In this document: positions 22,611 through 35,702 of the stretch, in pieces
Layout: each line of letters starts with the position of its first letter
Position numbering within the stretch: position 1 is the stretch's first letter
From: Ceratodon purpureus
Taxonomy: Eukaryota; Streptophyta; Bryopsida; Pseudoditrichales; Ditrichaceae
DNA length: 64,000 nt
Reading direction: 5' to 3'
Assembly (NCBI GenBank): GCA_014871385.1
Contig: CM026432.1
Span: 8,796,825-8,860,824 of the forward strand
Notes under the pieces: generated by a model
Databases searched by the model: none
The model's input: the letters and a program-made list of their open reading frames with translations, nothing else
What the model was told of the DNA's origin: nothing
Position numbers and translations under genes: made by a program

Positions 22611-24709
22611 CTTGGTGAGAACGGGCGCCCGTGACCGTGGGAGGGTGGGGGGCCTGTGGGCGTGGCCTTGTGGTTGTATTGGTCTTGGTCGTTTAGGAAT
22701 TAATAATGGTTCATTTGTATTGATCTTTGTATGTTGTGTTACCTTAGACATTGTGATATTCTTGAAGGATGAAAGTATTATTCATGTGTGTTTAGTTAAT
22801 ATGTGAAGGTTTATTGATTTTATTTCTATTTAACGGAGAAATGACTTAAGTAATGAAGAAAACATGATGTGTTTAAATTATTTTGTGAGGAGAATTCATT
22901 AGTATTTAGGTGGAATATAGCCATGTATAAGGGTGGAAAATGGTCCTGTGAAGGATGTTATGTAATAGCATTGATTTCTTTTTAAATTCTCCTTGTGGAT
23001 AGGATTTTTCAAGTATAATTGTAATGTAAAAGTGATTTTGAAGTAACTCTTTGATGATTATATATTGATATATTGATCATGTTGGTGCAGACATTGATTT
23101 TTTTAAGTTTTAGGCTCTTTTTCTCCTTATTTACAAAAGTTTTTTATAAAAATTAGCTATAAAATTTTAAATGGATAAGATTTGTTATAAATATCTTAAA
23201 ATCATTGCATTGAAAAATTCAAATATTACGATATTTAGTGTACTAAATCTTTATAATCTTTATATACATCCATCTAAGATTTCTACCATTGAATTGTAGT
23301 AGAAATTGTACAATAATTTGTTGAATAAAAACTACAACAAATTTTCTCTATAGTACTATATTATATATCTTAATATTATATGTCAACAAGAAACTATATA
23401 AGATGACATAAGTTCATAGATAACTTGATTACCAATTTAGGATCCTATTTCCATTATCATTAATGACATAATATGACATTTAAAGAATTTCATAAAAATA
23501 TGTATTGAACATATATTAGAATATTACATTCATTAGTATAATCTCTATGTATTATTTGTTTATTTGAGAACATATAACTACAAGTTTACATTCAAATGTC
23601 TAATAGTACAGAATAATCCGTGCCACCTTCCGATATAATTAAATATTTCTAAATTTATATTTTATGTTCTACTAAAATAAATCTTGGATGAAGCATGAAA
23701 ATCCATTGTGCTTACTAAGTTATTTTTGAACCAAATTTGTTCTTCTAAGTTTTCTCATATAAAAGTATTTTTAAACTACAATTCAAAAATTAAGTAAATT
23801 GGATATTTTAGGAATGAAGATGAAATTTACTATTTTGACTAGAGATCGAAAACCAACTATATCATAAAATTACATCATTATAGTTGATGAATTTAGTTTA
23901 AAGAGACGGATGAATATGAAGGTTGAAGTAGCTCACCTTCTCATTTACAATGTATTCCATGATAGATTGAACAAAGTGTGGCCAAAGTTTTGTGATATTC
24001 CTTCAAATGATGATGTATTTTGTTTGGCAAGATTGATGCCAATCCTTATCATGCCCATGGAACTCACGTTATAACAAACTTTCTTAAACTGGGTGTTTTG
24101 GTATATAAAGAAAAATAATTTGTTCTCATTTGAAACCTTAATTTTGTGAATAATCTTCACACCTTTATGCTTTTCTCTTATCATGTGAAAGTCAAACCAC
24201 TTTTGACCTACTACATAGAGTAACTTCTCCTTTCCACAACCAAAAAATCAAGAACTATTGATTTGAATTAAACTTTCAAACAATACCACGTTCAAAAGCC
24301 ATGGCATGTATCATGAATGAAGACAAAGTAGAGCACACATAATAATATAACTTCTGTATGCATACCACAAGTCAATTCTATTACAAAGTTTTTTATTGCA
24401 AATAGAAAATCATAAAATACAAAATTTTCTTTTAGGTTTCTGACAAAAATTGATTGCTGGCAAAATTTCTTCACTAATTGCAAGAACTTCTAAAACATCC
24501 TATGTCTATGAAAATGAGTTTAAGAATTTGAAACAATAAACATCTAATCACAACCATGACTACTAATTTCATTCATTATATAAAGAAAAATCAATGTATT
24601 TAATCTGAAACTCTCCTATGAAACTCTCCTATACAGAAATCAATCAAATGAATTTATACAAGATTGACAGCATTTTCGTTTTTACCTACTTTTAATACAT
24701 ATTTGATTA
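22611..24709. other. AT-rich spacer, no gene seen
   Basis: GC-rich 5' flank of inhibitor-2 to about 22680, then very AT-rich sequence. Open frames are short and unlike proteins. The segment 24180-24700 resembles the 3' flanks of the other kinase copies (GAAGAACTTCTAAAA..CAT, AATCATAAA, TTCATT), so the kinase array probably starts here. Confidence 0.55.
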
Positions 24710-26242
24710 TCAATATTCCTTTGCCAACTTCTTGGTTTCATCATAAATCTCATCGAATGTAGGCCTTTTGTCCTCATCTTGATGCCAACATCTTGTAATC
24801 AAATCCTTCATACTCCCATCTACATCGTCACGAAATGAAGGCCTCTTTCCGTTGATGACAAGATCTTGCTCTGTTCTAGTTCCTGAAAACCCTTCCAACT
24901 CAAAAGGAAGAAAGCCCGTTACAATTTCATAGCACAACATGCCATAACTATATACGTCTGACTTCTTTGTAAACAATGTTGGAGAACATCTCTTCTTTGG
25001 ATCCATCATGCCCAACAACACTTCCGGTGCTCTCCAAAACCCTGTTCCCATCACACCAAGTGCACATTCATAGTCTGATATTCTTTCCAACCAAGACCAG
25101 CCGGTCCTCTCCAAATTACTTGGAAAGTCCTCACCATGCCCATACAACAAGACATTGGATGCCTTGAGATCTCTATGCACCACATCATCCTCGTGTAACC
25201 ACTTCATCTCATATGCAATCCACCTCATCTTATCAAATACATCCTCAGTATTGAATGGCGGGCCTCTATTGCCATTGGCTTGCTTCTTCATGTCAATGAG
25301 CCTTCGCAAATCACCCCATGCTCTTTCCATCACCATTGCAATCCTCCCATCATTTGGCAACAACATCACATGCTCTATCTTTGTACCCCTTATGAAAGGA
25401 CTACTGAATGCACCCTCTGGCCATAGCTTCACAAGGTCTCGCAAATGATACCCTCGCGGAAACACCTTGAACACAACATGCCTTCCCGCCTCACCTTCTA
25501 ATAAATCTGTGCGAATTCCTGCATAGATCTTGGCTTCCCCTCCCTCAGCAATCTTCTCACGTCTTTCAAACAAAGTATCTCTGTCCTCCTGGAAACACCG
25601 ACCCCATGCATGATGCTGCCTCTGTTCCTTAATGGCCTCCCGGTTGGCTTTCAAAATGTCCTCATCCAGCTCTCTCTCATCAATAACTTCCTCACCTTCA
25701 CTCTCGTCTTCCGAAGAACCCCCACCTTCTTGAGCGGCACTTCTCCTCTCCGATGTCCTTCCTGCAGGCCGATCCACAGTGCTCCAGTGCACCTTGGAGC
25801 TTGCGATCTCATATTCTACATCGTCTGAGCATTTGGCCCGATTCTCTATCATTGACTGGATGCGTGCCGAGTAGTACTGTGTGGCACAGGCGGAGGCAGA
25901 TGGAGAACTTGCATCCGTGGAAGGAATCGCAGGTGCTTGACCAGGGGATAGACAGCCTTGAAAAGCCTTGAAGAGGAAATTGGAGAACACCAAGACGACG
26001 GAGTGCCAAGCTGTGGTACACGTTGATGTAGAATTTGCATCACGCGGACCAGAAGTAGAAACAAGCGCTTCATTCTTACCAGCACGTCCTCTTTGTCTTC
26101 TAGAATTTGCAGTCTTGCGATGCAGCTGAGGGTTTTCTCCATCCGAAGTCGAAACTTGAACTGCGGTCGGGAAATTGGAGCATAGCTCTGACACTGTATT
26201 GTCTGCGTCCTGACGGGTGTCGTCAGCAGAGACGGTCGCCAT
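24710..26242 (-). CDS. Protein kinase K1 of the tandem array (DYE in place of DFG)
   Basis: Single open frame, 510 aa from the ATG at 26242 (MATVSADDTRQD); upstream in-frame TTG codons are not starts. The N-terminal about 215 residues are low-complexity (Ser, Arg, acidic GGGSSEDESEGEE) plus conserved YYSARIQSMIENRAKCS and SKVHWSTVDRPAGR. Kinase domain: KIAEGGEAKIYAG loop about 230-242, lysine in VVFKVF at about 259, HRDLKASN about 356-363, DYE about 390-392, GTGFWRAPEVLLG, SDVYSYGMLCYEI, and RCWHQDEDKRPTF. The Mg-binding Asp is kept but Phe-Gly becomes Tyr-Glu, and the activation loop before APE is very short. Substrate unknown; the general fold is TKL-like. N-terminal residues 1 to about 370 are the same as K3. 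Confidence 0.88.
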   Translation of the reverse strand: MATVSADDTRQDADNTVSELCSNFPTAVQVSTSDGENPQLHRKTANSRRQRGRAGKNEALVSTSGPRDANSTSTCTTAWHSVVLVFSNFLFKAFQGCLSPGQAPAIPSTDASSPSASACATQYYSARIQSMIENRAKCSDDVEYEIASSKVHWSTVDRPAGRTSERRSAAQEGGGSSEDESEGEEVIDERELDEDILKANREAIKEQRQHHAWGRCFQEDRDTLFERREKIAEGGEAKIYAGIRTDLLEGEAGRHVVFKVFPRGYHLRDLVKLWPEGAFSSPFIRGTKIEHVMLLPNDGRIAMVMERAWGDLRRLIDMKKQANGNRGPPFNTEDVFDKMRWIAYEMKWLHEDDVVHRDLKASNVLLYGHGEDFPSNLERTGWSWLERISDYECALGVMGTGFWRAPEVLLGMMDPKKRCSPTLFTKKSDVYSYGMLCYEIVTGFLPFELEGFSGTRTEQDLVINGKRPSFRDDVDGSMKDLITRCWHQDEDKRPTFDEIYDETKKLAKEY

Positions 26243-26679
26243 GCCACTCAACGTGCGTTCCAACAATCAATCGCCGTAGAAGTCCGGAGTTGCTAACCTC
26301 TGTGCAGAACCGAAAGAGTTCTGAAATCCTTCCACACAAACAACGTTCTCGAATCTACACACAACCTTTTTAATTGGCTGACCAGATGCAGTTGGACAAC
26401 ACTGCTGAATACGCAACCAACAAGTGCAAGATAGTAGGTTCGAACACATTGCCAGGCCCGCTCTGCATATCAAACCCTAAGTCACAAGCACACTACTAAT
26501 GTACACAAAGGAACAGAAGCCCTCTTCTAACACACTCTCTTCGAATGGCAGAAATCGAACTAGATTCAAGCAAGGAGACATTCAGACTCGACCATCCTTG
26601 CCAGCTAGCGAGCGTGAATCCTCATACCCTTACCCTTCCAATCTCGGAAACCTGATCCATTCGAGAAAGCACATGCTTA
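25131..26679. repeat. K1/K3 near-identical block, copy 1
   Basis: Matches 39666-41214 with a constant offset of 14,535 and no indels. All translated frames I compared on both strands agree. It starts in the kinase domain just after HRDLKASNVLLYGHG and ends 437 bp upstream of the ATG. Outside it the two loci differ clearly. Confidence 0.88.
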
Positions 26680-26770
26680 ATACACCACAGAGCTGACCTC
26701 AAACATCGATACATGGACACTGGTAGCGGAGGCATCTAGATCAAAAGCCAGAAGTTGATCGACACTCACC
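26303..26770 (-). other. Probable 5' UTR intron of K1
   Basis: A GGTGAGT donor (26770-26764) lies 527 bases before the ATG. A plausible acceptor (TTCTGCACAG) is near 26303. The donor is present at the same place in all five array members (K2 31917-31911, K3 41324-41318, K4 53633-53627, K5 63029-63023), which supports a real leader intron. Confidence 0.5.
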
Positions 26771-27186
26771 AAACCAGACCCACGATTTTCCGAAAGTGCC
26801 TCGCGGCTAGCCTCTGCGCTCCTCCTACGAAAGAGAACAGAAAGCTCCAAGACACAGTATGTACTGGGAGACGACCAGGTCGTTTGATTTGCGTAACGAG
26901 GAGAAACTGAAACCCTGGGAGGAAGCACAAAAGTCGGCAGAAGGCGCAACTCAACTGGAAAGAGACGAGTGAAAGAACCCCAACACACTCTTTCTCCACG
27001 GCAGATTGTAAAGCCCTCCTGGAAACCCAAGAGAAACTGAAACCCTGGGAGCTGGGCTGCAGTTCCAAGCTAGGCATTCATCGACGGAACAGTGTGTAAA
27101 GGAATCTATATCTTAATGAAGCCACAGTAAACAAGTTGCCCCTGTGACAGCGAGCATTGCTCGAAGGAGCGATAAAGAGAGATTGC

Positions 27187-27850
27187 TCTCGTCAACATGT
27201 GACATCACTTCATGTCCATTGACTCCCTCGTCGGTGCATCTGAAGCATCGACTGGAGCAATGTTGCCATCGTGGAAAAGCAAGGATTTTATGCAACAGGT
27301 CTCTCAATCTTGAACGGGACAGGAATGAATTCTCGAAGCTGTCTCCGGCAACACAAAAGACAGACACAGGGTTCAACGTTGAGCACCAAGGCTCAGAACT
27401 AGAAGTGAGAAATGGAGCCAAATAGATGAGTATGAGAGCTGAATATCAAATTCAAACCTCTGACTTGTCATGGAACTAGACCAGTTTATAGAGAGTAATT
27501 TCACTGTGAAAGTGAAGGATCAATGTAGGTCAACAATGGGCACACATATTGCAATAATCTTGATCGGATAATAATTTAAGATGATATTGGCTCTTAAGAA
27601 TCTTACTTACCTATATTCTCACATTTGGATATTTTTGCCTCTCAAATGTTTTTCCCGTGAAGCTTTTCACTAACAAAGATTTTAGGAGATAGTTCATGAA
27701 GTTGTTGTCTTATTAAAAGGTTGAATTTGATTTTGCTTGAAAATATGTATTCTGTTAAAATTGCAAACATTAAATGATGTGAGTTAAAACTTGAATTGAG
27801 TTTAGTTAAGAAATGGTCTTTTAAATTGAAGTCATAGTGATAAATAACCA
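27187..27850. repeat. Array 5' block P, copy 1
   Basis: Shared almost base for base with 32672-33330 and 54392-55065, and in part with 43680-44030. It holds a plus-strand frame of 33 codons at 27212-27313 starting MSIDSLVGASEAST and ending before TGA. It continues into AT-rich sequence after CTTGTCATGGAACTAG. Confidence 0.8.
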
Positions 27851-29765
27851 AAAAATATCAAAAAATTAGCTAACTTAGTCCTGTTTGTCATGCATCAAAA
27901 CCCTCAAAATTCATAATGCAAGAACTGAAGGAAAATAAAGTTACATTGTATCGACCTAATCAAAAATCGTGACAAAAAATTTGTTTTATAAATTTCAGTC
28001 CCCGTAATCTTCTAATCTCTATGGTTAATTCTGATAATATTTATTGAGCTATCTACTACAACAATCTAATTTAAGATCTTTCAATTTTCAAAATAAAATT
28101 AGATTTTTTTTTTTTGTCATGGCATGCTTTTTACAATGTAAACGGCAATTTTGGAGCGTTTTTTGGTGAAACATAGTCAAGCCACTTTAGGGATTAAATA
28201 TATATTACAACCATAACTTTGATGAGAGATATATTCAACATCATATGAATGTCGATTGACTTTAACGCAACAAAATACATAAAGCCAATCAATAGACTTT
28301 CTCATTGACAATCAAATATCATATGATTCATTTCTGATTTGACTTTCTAAAGTCAATTTTTTTACAATGAAGGAATCAATCAATAACTGTCAAGCATTAA
28401 GAATTGTTGAATAAATAATATTAATAAATTTTAGATTTTTTCATAAGCGAGAAATCAATATCACATGTATTCGGACATGAAGATGTCTATTGATCAAAAT
28501 AGGTCACCCAAAACCTTTTCACTTTAAGAGTTGTACAAATTTCACAATTGGAAAACAACTCATGTAAAAATCCGCCTTCCTCATGAAAACTAACCTCCAA
28601 TGTCTAGAAATTTATTACTCTTTAAATGGCTTGTTAAAAAATAGTGTAAATAGCTTAAATTACCAAAAGAGGTATTACACCCAGAATCTTAAACCTTCAG
28701 TATTTTCGCTTCTCAAAATCCTTTCACCATGAAGCATTTCACTACCAAAGATTTTGTAAGGAATATGTCGTAGAGTTATTTTTTATGGAATATGTCAAGT
28801 AGTTTAATTTGGTATTACTAGAATATATTTTTATTTAGAATTATAAACATTGATGTATGACAAACTTTCACCAATCTAATTTTGCTTTGACTTTATTTAA
28901 AATATGGTCTTGAAAAAATATTGTTATACAAATAAATTTGATACAATTATCATGTCAAGAAAATCTTGTGTAAAGTCCATTCCAACAAATAAATTTAGTG
29001 GAATGTTGATATTTTGTTTTTGATGCAACTTTGGAAGGACTCTCTTATTTATAAGTTTTAGATACCATTATAAATTAATGGTGACAATATTGTTGAATCT
29101 AATTATATCGATAGTATCAAAACTTCAAAGTAATCTACTTTCCTTCGTACATCATTTCTAAAATACTCCTTGTAGTCATGCTTTGTAGTGGATTTTAAAA
29201 CATCATATGCTTTAGAGAAATCTCTTGAAGTTTAAGCATTAAAATATTGTCTAAATAAACAATGAAATAGTATCTTTAGAAACTAGAGATGTTGAGATAA
29301 ATTGAGAGCTAAACTTAATGCAAAAAACACAAAATTGAAGCATACCATAAACCAAGTCTATTGCAAAGTATTTTTTATTGCAAATGGAAAAGCATGGAAT
29401 AAAATGTTTATTTATGGTTTATGAAAAAAAGTCATTGTTGGCAAGACTTGTTGCCCAATTAGAAGAACTTCAAAAGCATTCAAGATAGATCAAATACGCA
29501 GATTAACTCTATAAAATGTAAAAATTCACAAGCACGATAACAAAATTTATTCAAACAACATATCACCAAAGTATGGATTTGAAAGTTCGATTATATACCA
29601 ATATTATATACCAATATTTCATTGTGACACTCATCATATGAATTCATGATAGATTTAAAATGTTTTGGTTTATATCTATAAATGATAAAGACTCATTTTC
29701 TTGAACTTCAACTATTCAAAGTTCGTTTATATCTATAAACAACAAAGATTGCCCATTCACTCGAT
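27851..29765. repeat. AT-rich spacer between K1 and K2
   Basis: Resembles 37490-39200 and 59190-60960 throughout (GCAATTTTGGAGCGTTTTTTGG, CACATGT..GAAGATGTCTATTGA, GGTCACCCAAAACC, ACATTGATGTATGAC). It is the general 3' flank of the kinase unit. It lacks the 4.1-kb upstream part found in the two longer spacers. No gene. Confidence 0.75.
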
Positions 29766-31404
29766 CTACTCATTCTCAAGCCTCTCAAATTCATCAACAA
29801 TCTCTTCGAATGTGGGCCTTTTGTCCTCATCTTGATGCCGACATCTGCTAATCAAATCCTTCACCTTTCCATCTACATCGTCAGGAAACAAAGGCCTCTT
29901 TCCACAAATTCATCAAAAATCTCTTCGAATGTGGGCCTTTTGTCCTCATCTTGATGCCAACATCTGCTAATCAAATCCTTCACCTTTCCATCTACATCGT
30001 TAGGAAACGAAGGCCTCTTTCCGCTGATGACAAGATCTTGCTCTGCTCTAGTTCTTGAAAACCCTTCCCGCTCAAAAGGAAGAAAGCCCGTTGCAATCTC
30101 ATAGCACAACATGCCATAACTATATACGTCTAACTTCTTTGTGAACAATGTTGGAGAACATCTCTTCTTTGGATCCCTCATGCCCAACAACACTTCCGGT
30201 GCTCTCCAAAACCCTGTTCCCATCACACCAAGTGCACATTCATAATCTGATACCACATGAAGTCCACTGCTCACCAAACTGATGCCTCCAGTAGAAAACT
30301 GCCAACATCAACATAAATCAAGACATTGGATGCCTTGAGATCTCTATGCACCACATCATCCTCGTGTAACCACTTCATCTCATATGCAATCCACCTCATC
30401 TTATCAAATACATCCTCAGTATTGAATGGCGGGCCTCTATTGCCATTGGCTTGCTTCTTCATGTCAATGAGCCTTCGCAAATCACCCCATGCTCTTTCCA
30501 TCACCATTGCCATCCTCCCATAATTGGGCAACAACATCACATGCTCTACCTTTGCGAAAATACTATCAAATGCACCCTCTGGCCATAGCTTCACAAGGTC
30601 TCGCAAATGATACCCTCGCGGAAACACCTTGAACACAACATCCCTACCCTCCTTACCTTCTAATTTATCTGTGCGAATACCTGCATAGATCTTTGCTTCC
30701 CCTCCCTCAGCAATCTTCTCACCTCTCTCATACAACCTATCTCTGTCCTCCCAGAAACACCGACCCCATGCTCGATGCTGCCTCTGTTCCTTAATGGCCT
30801 CCCGGTTGGCCTTCAAAATGTCCTCATCCAGCTCTCTCTCATCGACAACTTCCTCACCTTCACTCTCGTCTTCCGAAGAACCCCCACCTTCTTGAGCGGC
30901 ATTTCTCCTCTTGGATGTCCTTCCTGCAGGGCGTTCCACAGTGCTCCAGTGCACCTTGGAGCTTGCGATCTCATATTCTACATCGTCGGAGCATTTGGCC
31001 CGATGCTCTATCATCGACTGAATGCGTGCCGAGTAGTACTGTGTGGCACAGGCGGAGGCAGATGGAGAGCTTGCATCCGTGGGAGGAACTGCAGGTGCTT
31101 GGTTTGGAGGAGGGTTTTGAAGGGCAGTGGGGAAAACGGAGCTCTTCGACAAGAGCGAGTGGTTCCCTGTGGTAGAGGTTGATTTAGAGTTTGCATCACG
31201 CGGTCCAGGAGTAGAAACAAGCGCTTCATTCTTACCAGCACGTCTTCTTCGTCTTCTTCGACTTCTAGAGTTTGCACTCTTGGTATAAAGCCCAGGTTTT
31301 TCTTCGGAAGAAGAGACTTGCACTGCGGTCGGGAATTTGGAGCACAGCTCCGACACAGTAGTGTCTGCGTCCTGACGGGTGTTGTCAGCAGAGGCGGTCG
31401 CCAT
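29766..31404 (-). pseudogene. Kinase K2, disrupted copy
   Basis: Starts MATASADNTRQD at 31404 and is open through HRDLKASNVLIY, then loses frame near 30294-30304. Compared with K5, seven bases replace eight between GATG and TTTTCTACT, so a stop (TGA) follows in LLEASVW. The frame resumes as SDYECALGVMGTGFWRAPEV. Near the 3' end, 119 bp encoding the VDGKVKDLISRCWHQDED part are tandemly repeated (29788-30025). As 119 is not a multiple of 3, the reading ends early at a new stop (29873). The original end, FERLENE then TAG, is visible at 29766. K2 also lacks the RGTKIEH residues of its paralogues (FAKVEH instead). No full-length kinase can be made without splicing around the lesions. Confidence 0.88.
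29788..30025. repeat. 119-bp tandem duplication in the 3' end of K2
   Basis: The stretch from AAATTCATCA..ATCTCTTCGAATGTGGGCC to GGCCTCTTTCC occurs twice, 119 bases apart, with few differences between copies (for example CCGACATC versus CCAACATC). None of the other kinase copies has it. Confidence 0.9.
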
Positions 31405-32033
31405 GCCGCTCAACGTGCGATCCAACAACTAATTGCCGTAGAAATATGGAATTGCTGGACTCTCTGCAAAGCCATAAGTATTCTCAAATCCTACTGTATC
31501 CACACCGTTTCCATATCTAGCCAGATGCAGTTGGACCACTGCTAAAAAGTAATCAACCAGTGCAAAGTAGCAGATTCAAACACACTGCACCCGTTCATAT
31601 CAAACCCTAGGTCAAAAGCACACTACGAGTGTACACGAAGGAACACAAGCGCTTTCGAGCACATTCACTCTGAATGGCACATTTTGAACTAGATTCAAGC
31701 AAGGAGACATTCAGACCACAGCTCTGCAACTCGACCATCCTTGCTCGCATGAATCCCCAAATTACCCTTACCCTTCCAATCTCGAAAACATGATCCAGTA
31801 GTGAAAGCTACACCACAGACAGATCACTTCGTCCAGGAGCTGACCTCAAACATCGATCCATGGACATTTGAAGCAGCGGCATCTGGATCAAACGCCAGAA
31901 GTTGATAGACACTCACCAATCCAGACTCACGATGCTCCGAAAGTGCCTCGCGGCCAGCCTCGCTGATGTCTGCGGTCCTCGTGAACGGCGCTACTGAATA
32001 GAACGAAAAGCTCCAAGGCACAGTATGCACTGG

Positions 32034-32400
32034 GAGACGACCAGGTCGATTGTCGATTTGCGTAACGTGGAGACACTGAAACCCTGGAAGGAAGCACTAA
32101 AGTCGGCAGAAGGCGCAACTCAACTGGAAAGAGACGAATGAAAGAACCCCAACACAGTCTTTCTCCACGGCAGATTGTAAAGCCCTCCTGGAAACCCAAG
32201 AGAAACTGAATCCCTGGAAGACGACCAGGTCGATTGTCTGCAAACAAAAAGACTTGGTCTTTGCGTAACGTACAGACACTGAAACCCTTGTGAGATGCAC
32301 CGAAGTCTATGGCACGCGCAAGTGGATTGGAAAGAGACGAGTGAAGGAACCCACCACACACTTTCTCCACGGCAAATTAGAGTGCAACCGTGGAAACTGA
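32034..32400. repeat. Tandem ~184-bp repeat upstream of K2
   Basis: Two units start at GACGACCAGGTCGATTGTC (32036 and 32220). Each runs through TTTGCGTAACGT, GACACTGAAACCCT, GGAAAGAGACGA and CTTTCTCCACGGCA. K4 has the same pair (53752 and 53933). K3 and K5 have one unit. It lies upstream of the leader donor, in the likely promoter or first exon. Confidence 0.8.
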
Positions 32401-32671
32401 GAGGAACTTTGCAACACGTCAAATGCTCATCATTAAGTTAGTTCCAACTTCCGGTTCCAATTACCTGTTCCATTCAGGCTGAAGAACGGGTACCGACGAT
32501 GGTCACCGGGGTCTAGATGTCGCGTGCATTGGCTACAGTCCCAGGCTAGGTGTTCATCGACGGAGCAGTGAGTGAAGGAATATATCTCAATGAAGCCACA
32601 GTAAACAAGTCGCCTTTGTAACATTCAGCATTGCTCGTAGTGAGCGACGTCAAATCTCTTCACAGAGATTG

Positions 32672-33330
32672 TTATTGTCAACATGTGACATCACTTCATG
32701 TCCATTGACTCCCTCCTCGGTGCATCTGAAGCATCGACTGGAGCAATGTTGCCATCGTGGAAAAGCAAGGATTTTATGCAACAGGTCTCTCAATCTTGAA
32801 CGGGACAGGAATGAATTCTCGAAGCTGTCTCCGGCAACACAAAAGACAGACACAGGGTTCAACGTTGAGCACCAAGGCTCAGAACTAGAAGTGAGAAATG
32901 GAGCCAAATAGATGAGTATGAGAGCTGAATATCAAATTCAAACCTCTGACTTGTCATGGAACTAGACCAGTTTATAGAGAGTAATTTCACTGTGAAAGTG
33001 AAGGATCAATGTAGGTCAACAATGGGCACACATATTGCAATAATCTTGATCGGATGATAATTCAAGACGATATTGGCTCTTAAGAATCTTACTTACCTAT
33101 ATTCTCACATTGGATATTTTTGCCTCTCAAATGTTTTTCCCATGAAGCTTTTAACTAACAAAGATTTTAGGAGATAGTTCATGAAGTTGTTGTCCTATTA
33201 AAAGGTTGAATTTGATTTTTTTTGAATATATATTCTACTAAAATTGCAAACATTAAATGATGTGAGTTAAAACTTGAATTGAGTTTAGTTAAGAAATGGT
33301 CTTTTAAAATGAAGTCATAGTGATAAATAA
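32672..33330. repeat. Array 5' block P, copy 2
   Basis: Nearly the same as 27187-27850. The plus-strand frame is 32698-32799 (MSIDSLLGASEAST to TGA). The block continues in common with 54392-55065. Confidence 0.8.
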
Positions 33331-34481
33331 CCAAAAAACATCAAAATATCATCATGTGAATGATGTTTCTATATTAAATCCATTTTAACAAATGAAATTC
33401 AATATTTTTTTTAACATTTTTTCATTTGGTTTCTTAATTATGAGTTTCCTTTAGAAACAGTAATAAATTATAAAAGTAGCATACTAGAATCAAGTTGTAT
33501 GGGTGGGATCCAAAATCAAGGCACAACTTTCATTTGTACATGTGAACCTTCTAAGATTTTAAAGACATCTTAAAGTGTTTAACAACCTTGGGCAATTAGA
33601 GGCTAAAATATTGTCTACTATTAGAAGTATTGCATTTGATTATACTTTGAACTTGATGCAAAACAAAATATAAATGTCCCATAAATTAATTCTATTGCAA
33701 GGGTTTTGCTCTCATTTCAAAACCATGATATATCAGGTTTACTTTAGATTTCAAAACATGTTTCAATGTTTACGAAACCACTTTATTCCAAATAGATATA
33801 CAATACGTTGTTTGATTATTTCCATCATGCTCACATAATTTGTTCACAAGAAACAAAAACAATGTTTCTACTTACAAATATTTTCCGCTTTCTACTTACT
33901 GTAGAAAAAAGGTATTTTAGCAACAAAAAAATTTCAGAATATTATTGTGTTAAGAATTTCTCAATTTAACCCTTAATGTCGAATGCGTTCAAAATCGCAA
34001 AAAACACTCAAAACTGCCATCTTTAAATGCAAGGTGCATATTTTTTTATCTTTGGTGTAATTTTGAGTATGCAACCGTAAGATCTTGTACCTGATTTGTA
34101 TGTGCATATGTATGTCAAATCTTAAATTCAAAATCCTTACCAATTGTGAGATCATAATGTTTAAAGATGGAAAAAAAGTTTTTTTTTGCTTGTTGGAAAA
34201 AGGGTAACTGGTTTTTTGAGGGCCAAAATAACCATTTTTGGTAGAAAATTTGATATGAGGCTCTTCAAATTCTTGTTTTTAGGTGAGTTAGGAACATGCC
34301 TTTGTAATTTTTACCCTCATACGACCTATAAAACGTAAAGAAATGCTTGATTATTCACATAGAAGTATGCTGAAATTCAACTACAAAGGCCAATCTTTAA
34401 CAATAAAAAATGCATGTGAAGAATAATAGGATTGTAAATCCAAACGGTGAGATCATGCCTTAAAACGTTATTTACTTGGGG

Positions 34482-34526
<45 letters not shown>
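34482..34526. repeat. Poly-A run, 45 bases
   Basis: Uninterrupted A run. Its counterpart at 56206-56267 is interrupted and ends in 39 As (56229-56267). The sequence on both sides is the same in the two copies, so it is an expanded homopolymer rather than the tail of a retrocopy. Confidence 0.9.
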
Positions 34527-34528
<2 letters not shown>

Positions 34529-35702
34529 TGAAAAAAAGTATAATCTCAATTTTTGGTGAATTTTTGAAGTTTCTGCAATTTAATTGATTTTGGGCAGTTT
34601 TTGAGCATATACCGCAGTATGGTCAGTTTTGGGCAAATTTCAAATAGTGTTATCAAACTTTGACTGCGGATATCTCCCAAAGTATGAGGAATTTTGAAGC
34701 GTGAGATGACTCTTCGGAAAGCTATGAAAAAACTCTACAATATTCCAAAATTATAAACTTCATTTTATCTAAATATAGTAACTGCGAGCTTGATCGGACC
34801 GAAATCGACCCTAATCGGGTTGATTTGGACATTAGGGGTTAAATTTTAAACCTATTTTAACATGTAATTCTTTGAAAACATTAATATTTTGTTTCTTAAC
34901 CAATTTTAGAAAGTTGTTTTCACTACAAGTTTTTAATTCTACATTAGTTGATAGTAATAAAGTAATGGTTATAGAATTCAAAGTTCTCTACTTTTAGTTG
35001 TAATGTCATCACCTTTAATAATTATACTCCTTGAAGTAATTGTACTTTGATATGGTTTTGGAAAATCTTCTTTTTTGTAGATATCTTTTACAGTTTAGAC
35101 TTTATAGTGTCATTTGAAACTATAGATGTTGCAACTGATTGGATCAAAATTTAATGTAAGATCCATAATATGTAAGATAACACAAATCAATTCTATTGCA
35201 AAGGTTTTGATTCCAACAAAATACCATGGATAATCATGTTTATCTTTGGAATTACAATGAAACTTCTTGTCTAATTGGAAGAAATTCCAAAAATATCAAA
35301 TATGCAAGTGAATTCCAAATCATATAAAAACCCACAACCATGAAAACAAAATTCATTCAAACAACCCAAAACAAATGGATTAATTTTAAGAAAGTCTTGT
35401 TGTATACCAATTTCTCATTGTCCAATCATCACAACAATATACAATGGATTCTAAACACAGTTTTGGCAATGAGAATTTGAATAAGTGCTTTCAATTAAGA
35501 AAAAATAACAAACTTGTCTATCAAGGAATCAATTCAGTTTCTACATCTTCTTCTAATAATCTCTCATGCCCAATCAAGGTCAACAATGGTACAATTAGAA
35601 TACCTATATTCACCTAATTATGGACTTTTGAAATTCCATAATTAAACCTTGTTGCATTTATAGAAAAGTTAGTTGCAGTCAACAATTAAGAGGTATTGAA
35701 TA

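Noticed and set aside
26243-26266. Kinase start eight codons upstream of MATVS
   Set aside because: The codon is TTG. All copies share the ATG of MAT(V/A/I)S, which is the real start.
26431-26450. GGTTCGAACAC as a tRNA T-arm
   Set aside because: No acceptor stem, anticodon arm or D-arm around it; it is part of the repeated kinase 5' flank.
31927-32422. Minus-strand frames of 100-147 codons upstream of K2 (and K4) as a gene
   Set aside because: They run through the tandem ~180-bp units and the leader donor, overlap one another in different frames, and break in K3 and K5.
34482-34526. Poly-A run as the tail of a retrotransposed copy
   Set aside because: Flanking sequence continues unchanged on both sides in both spacer copies and no target duplication is seen.
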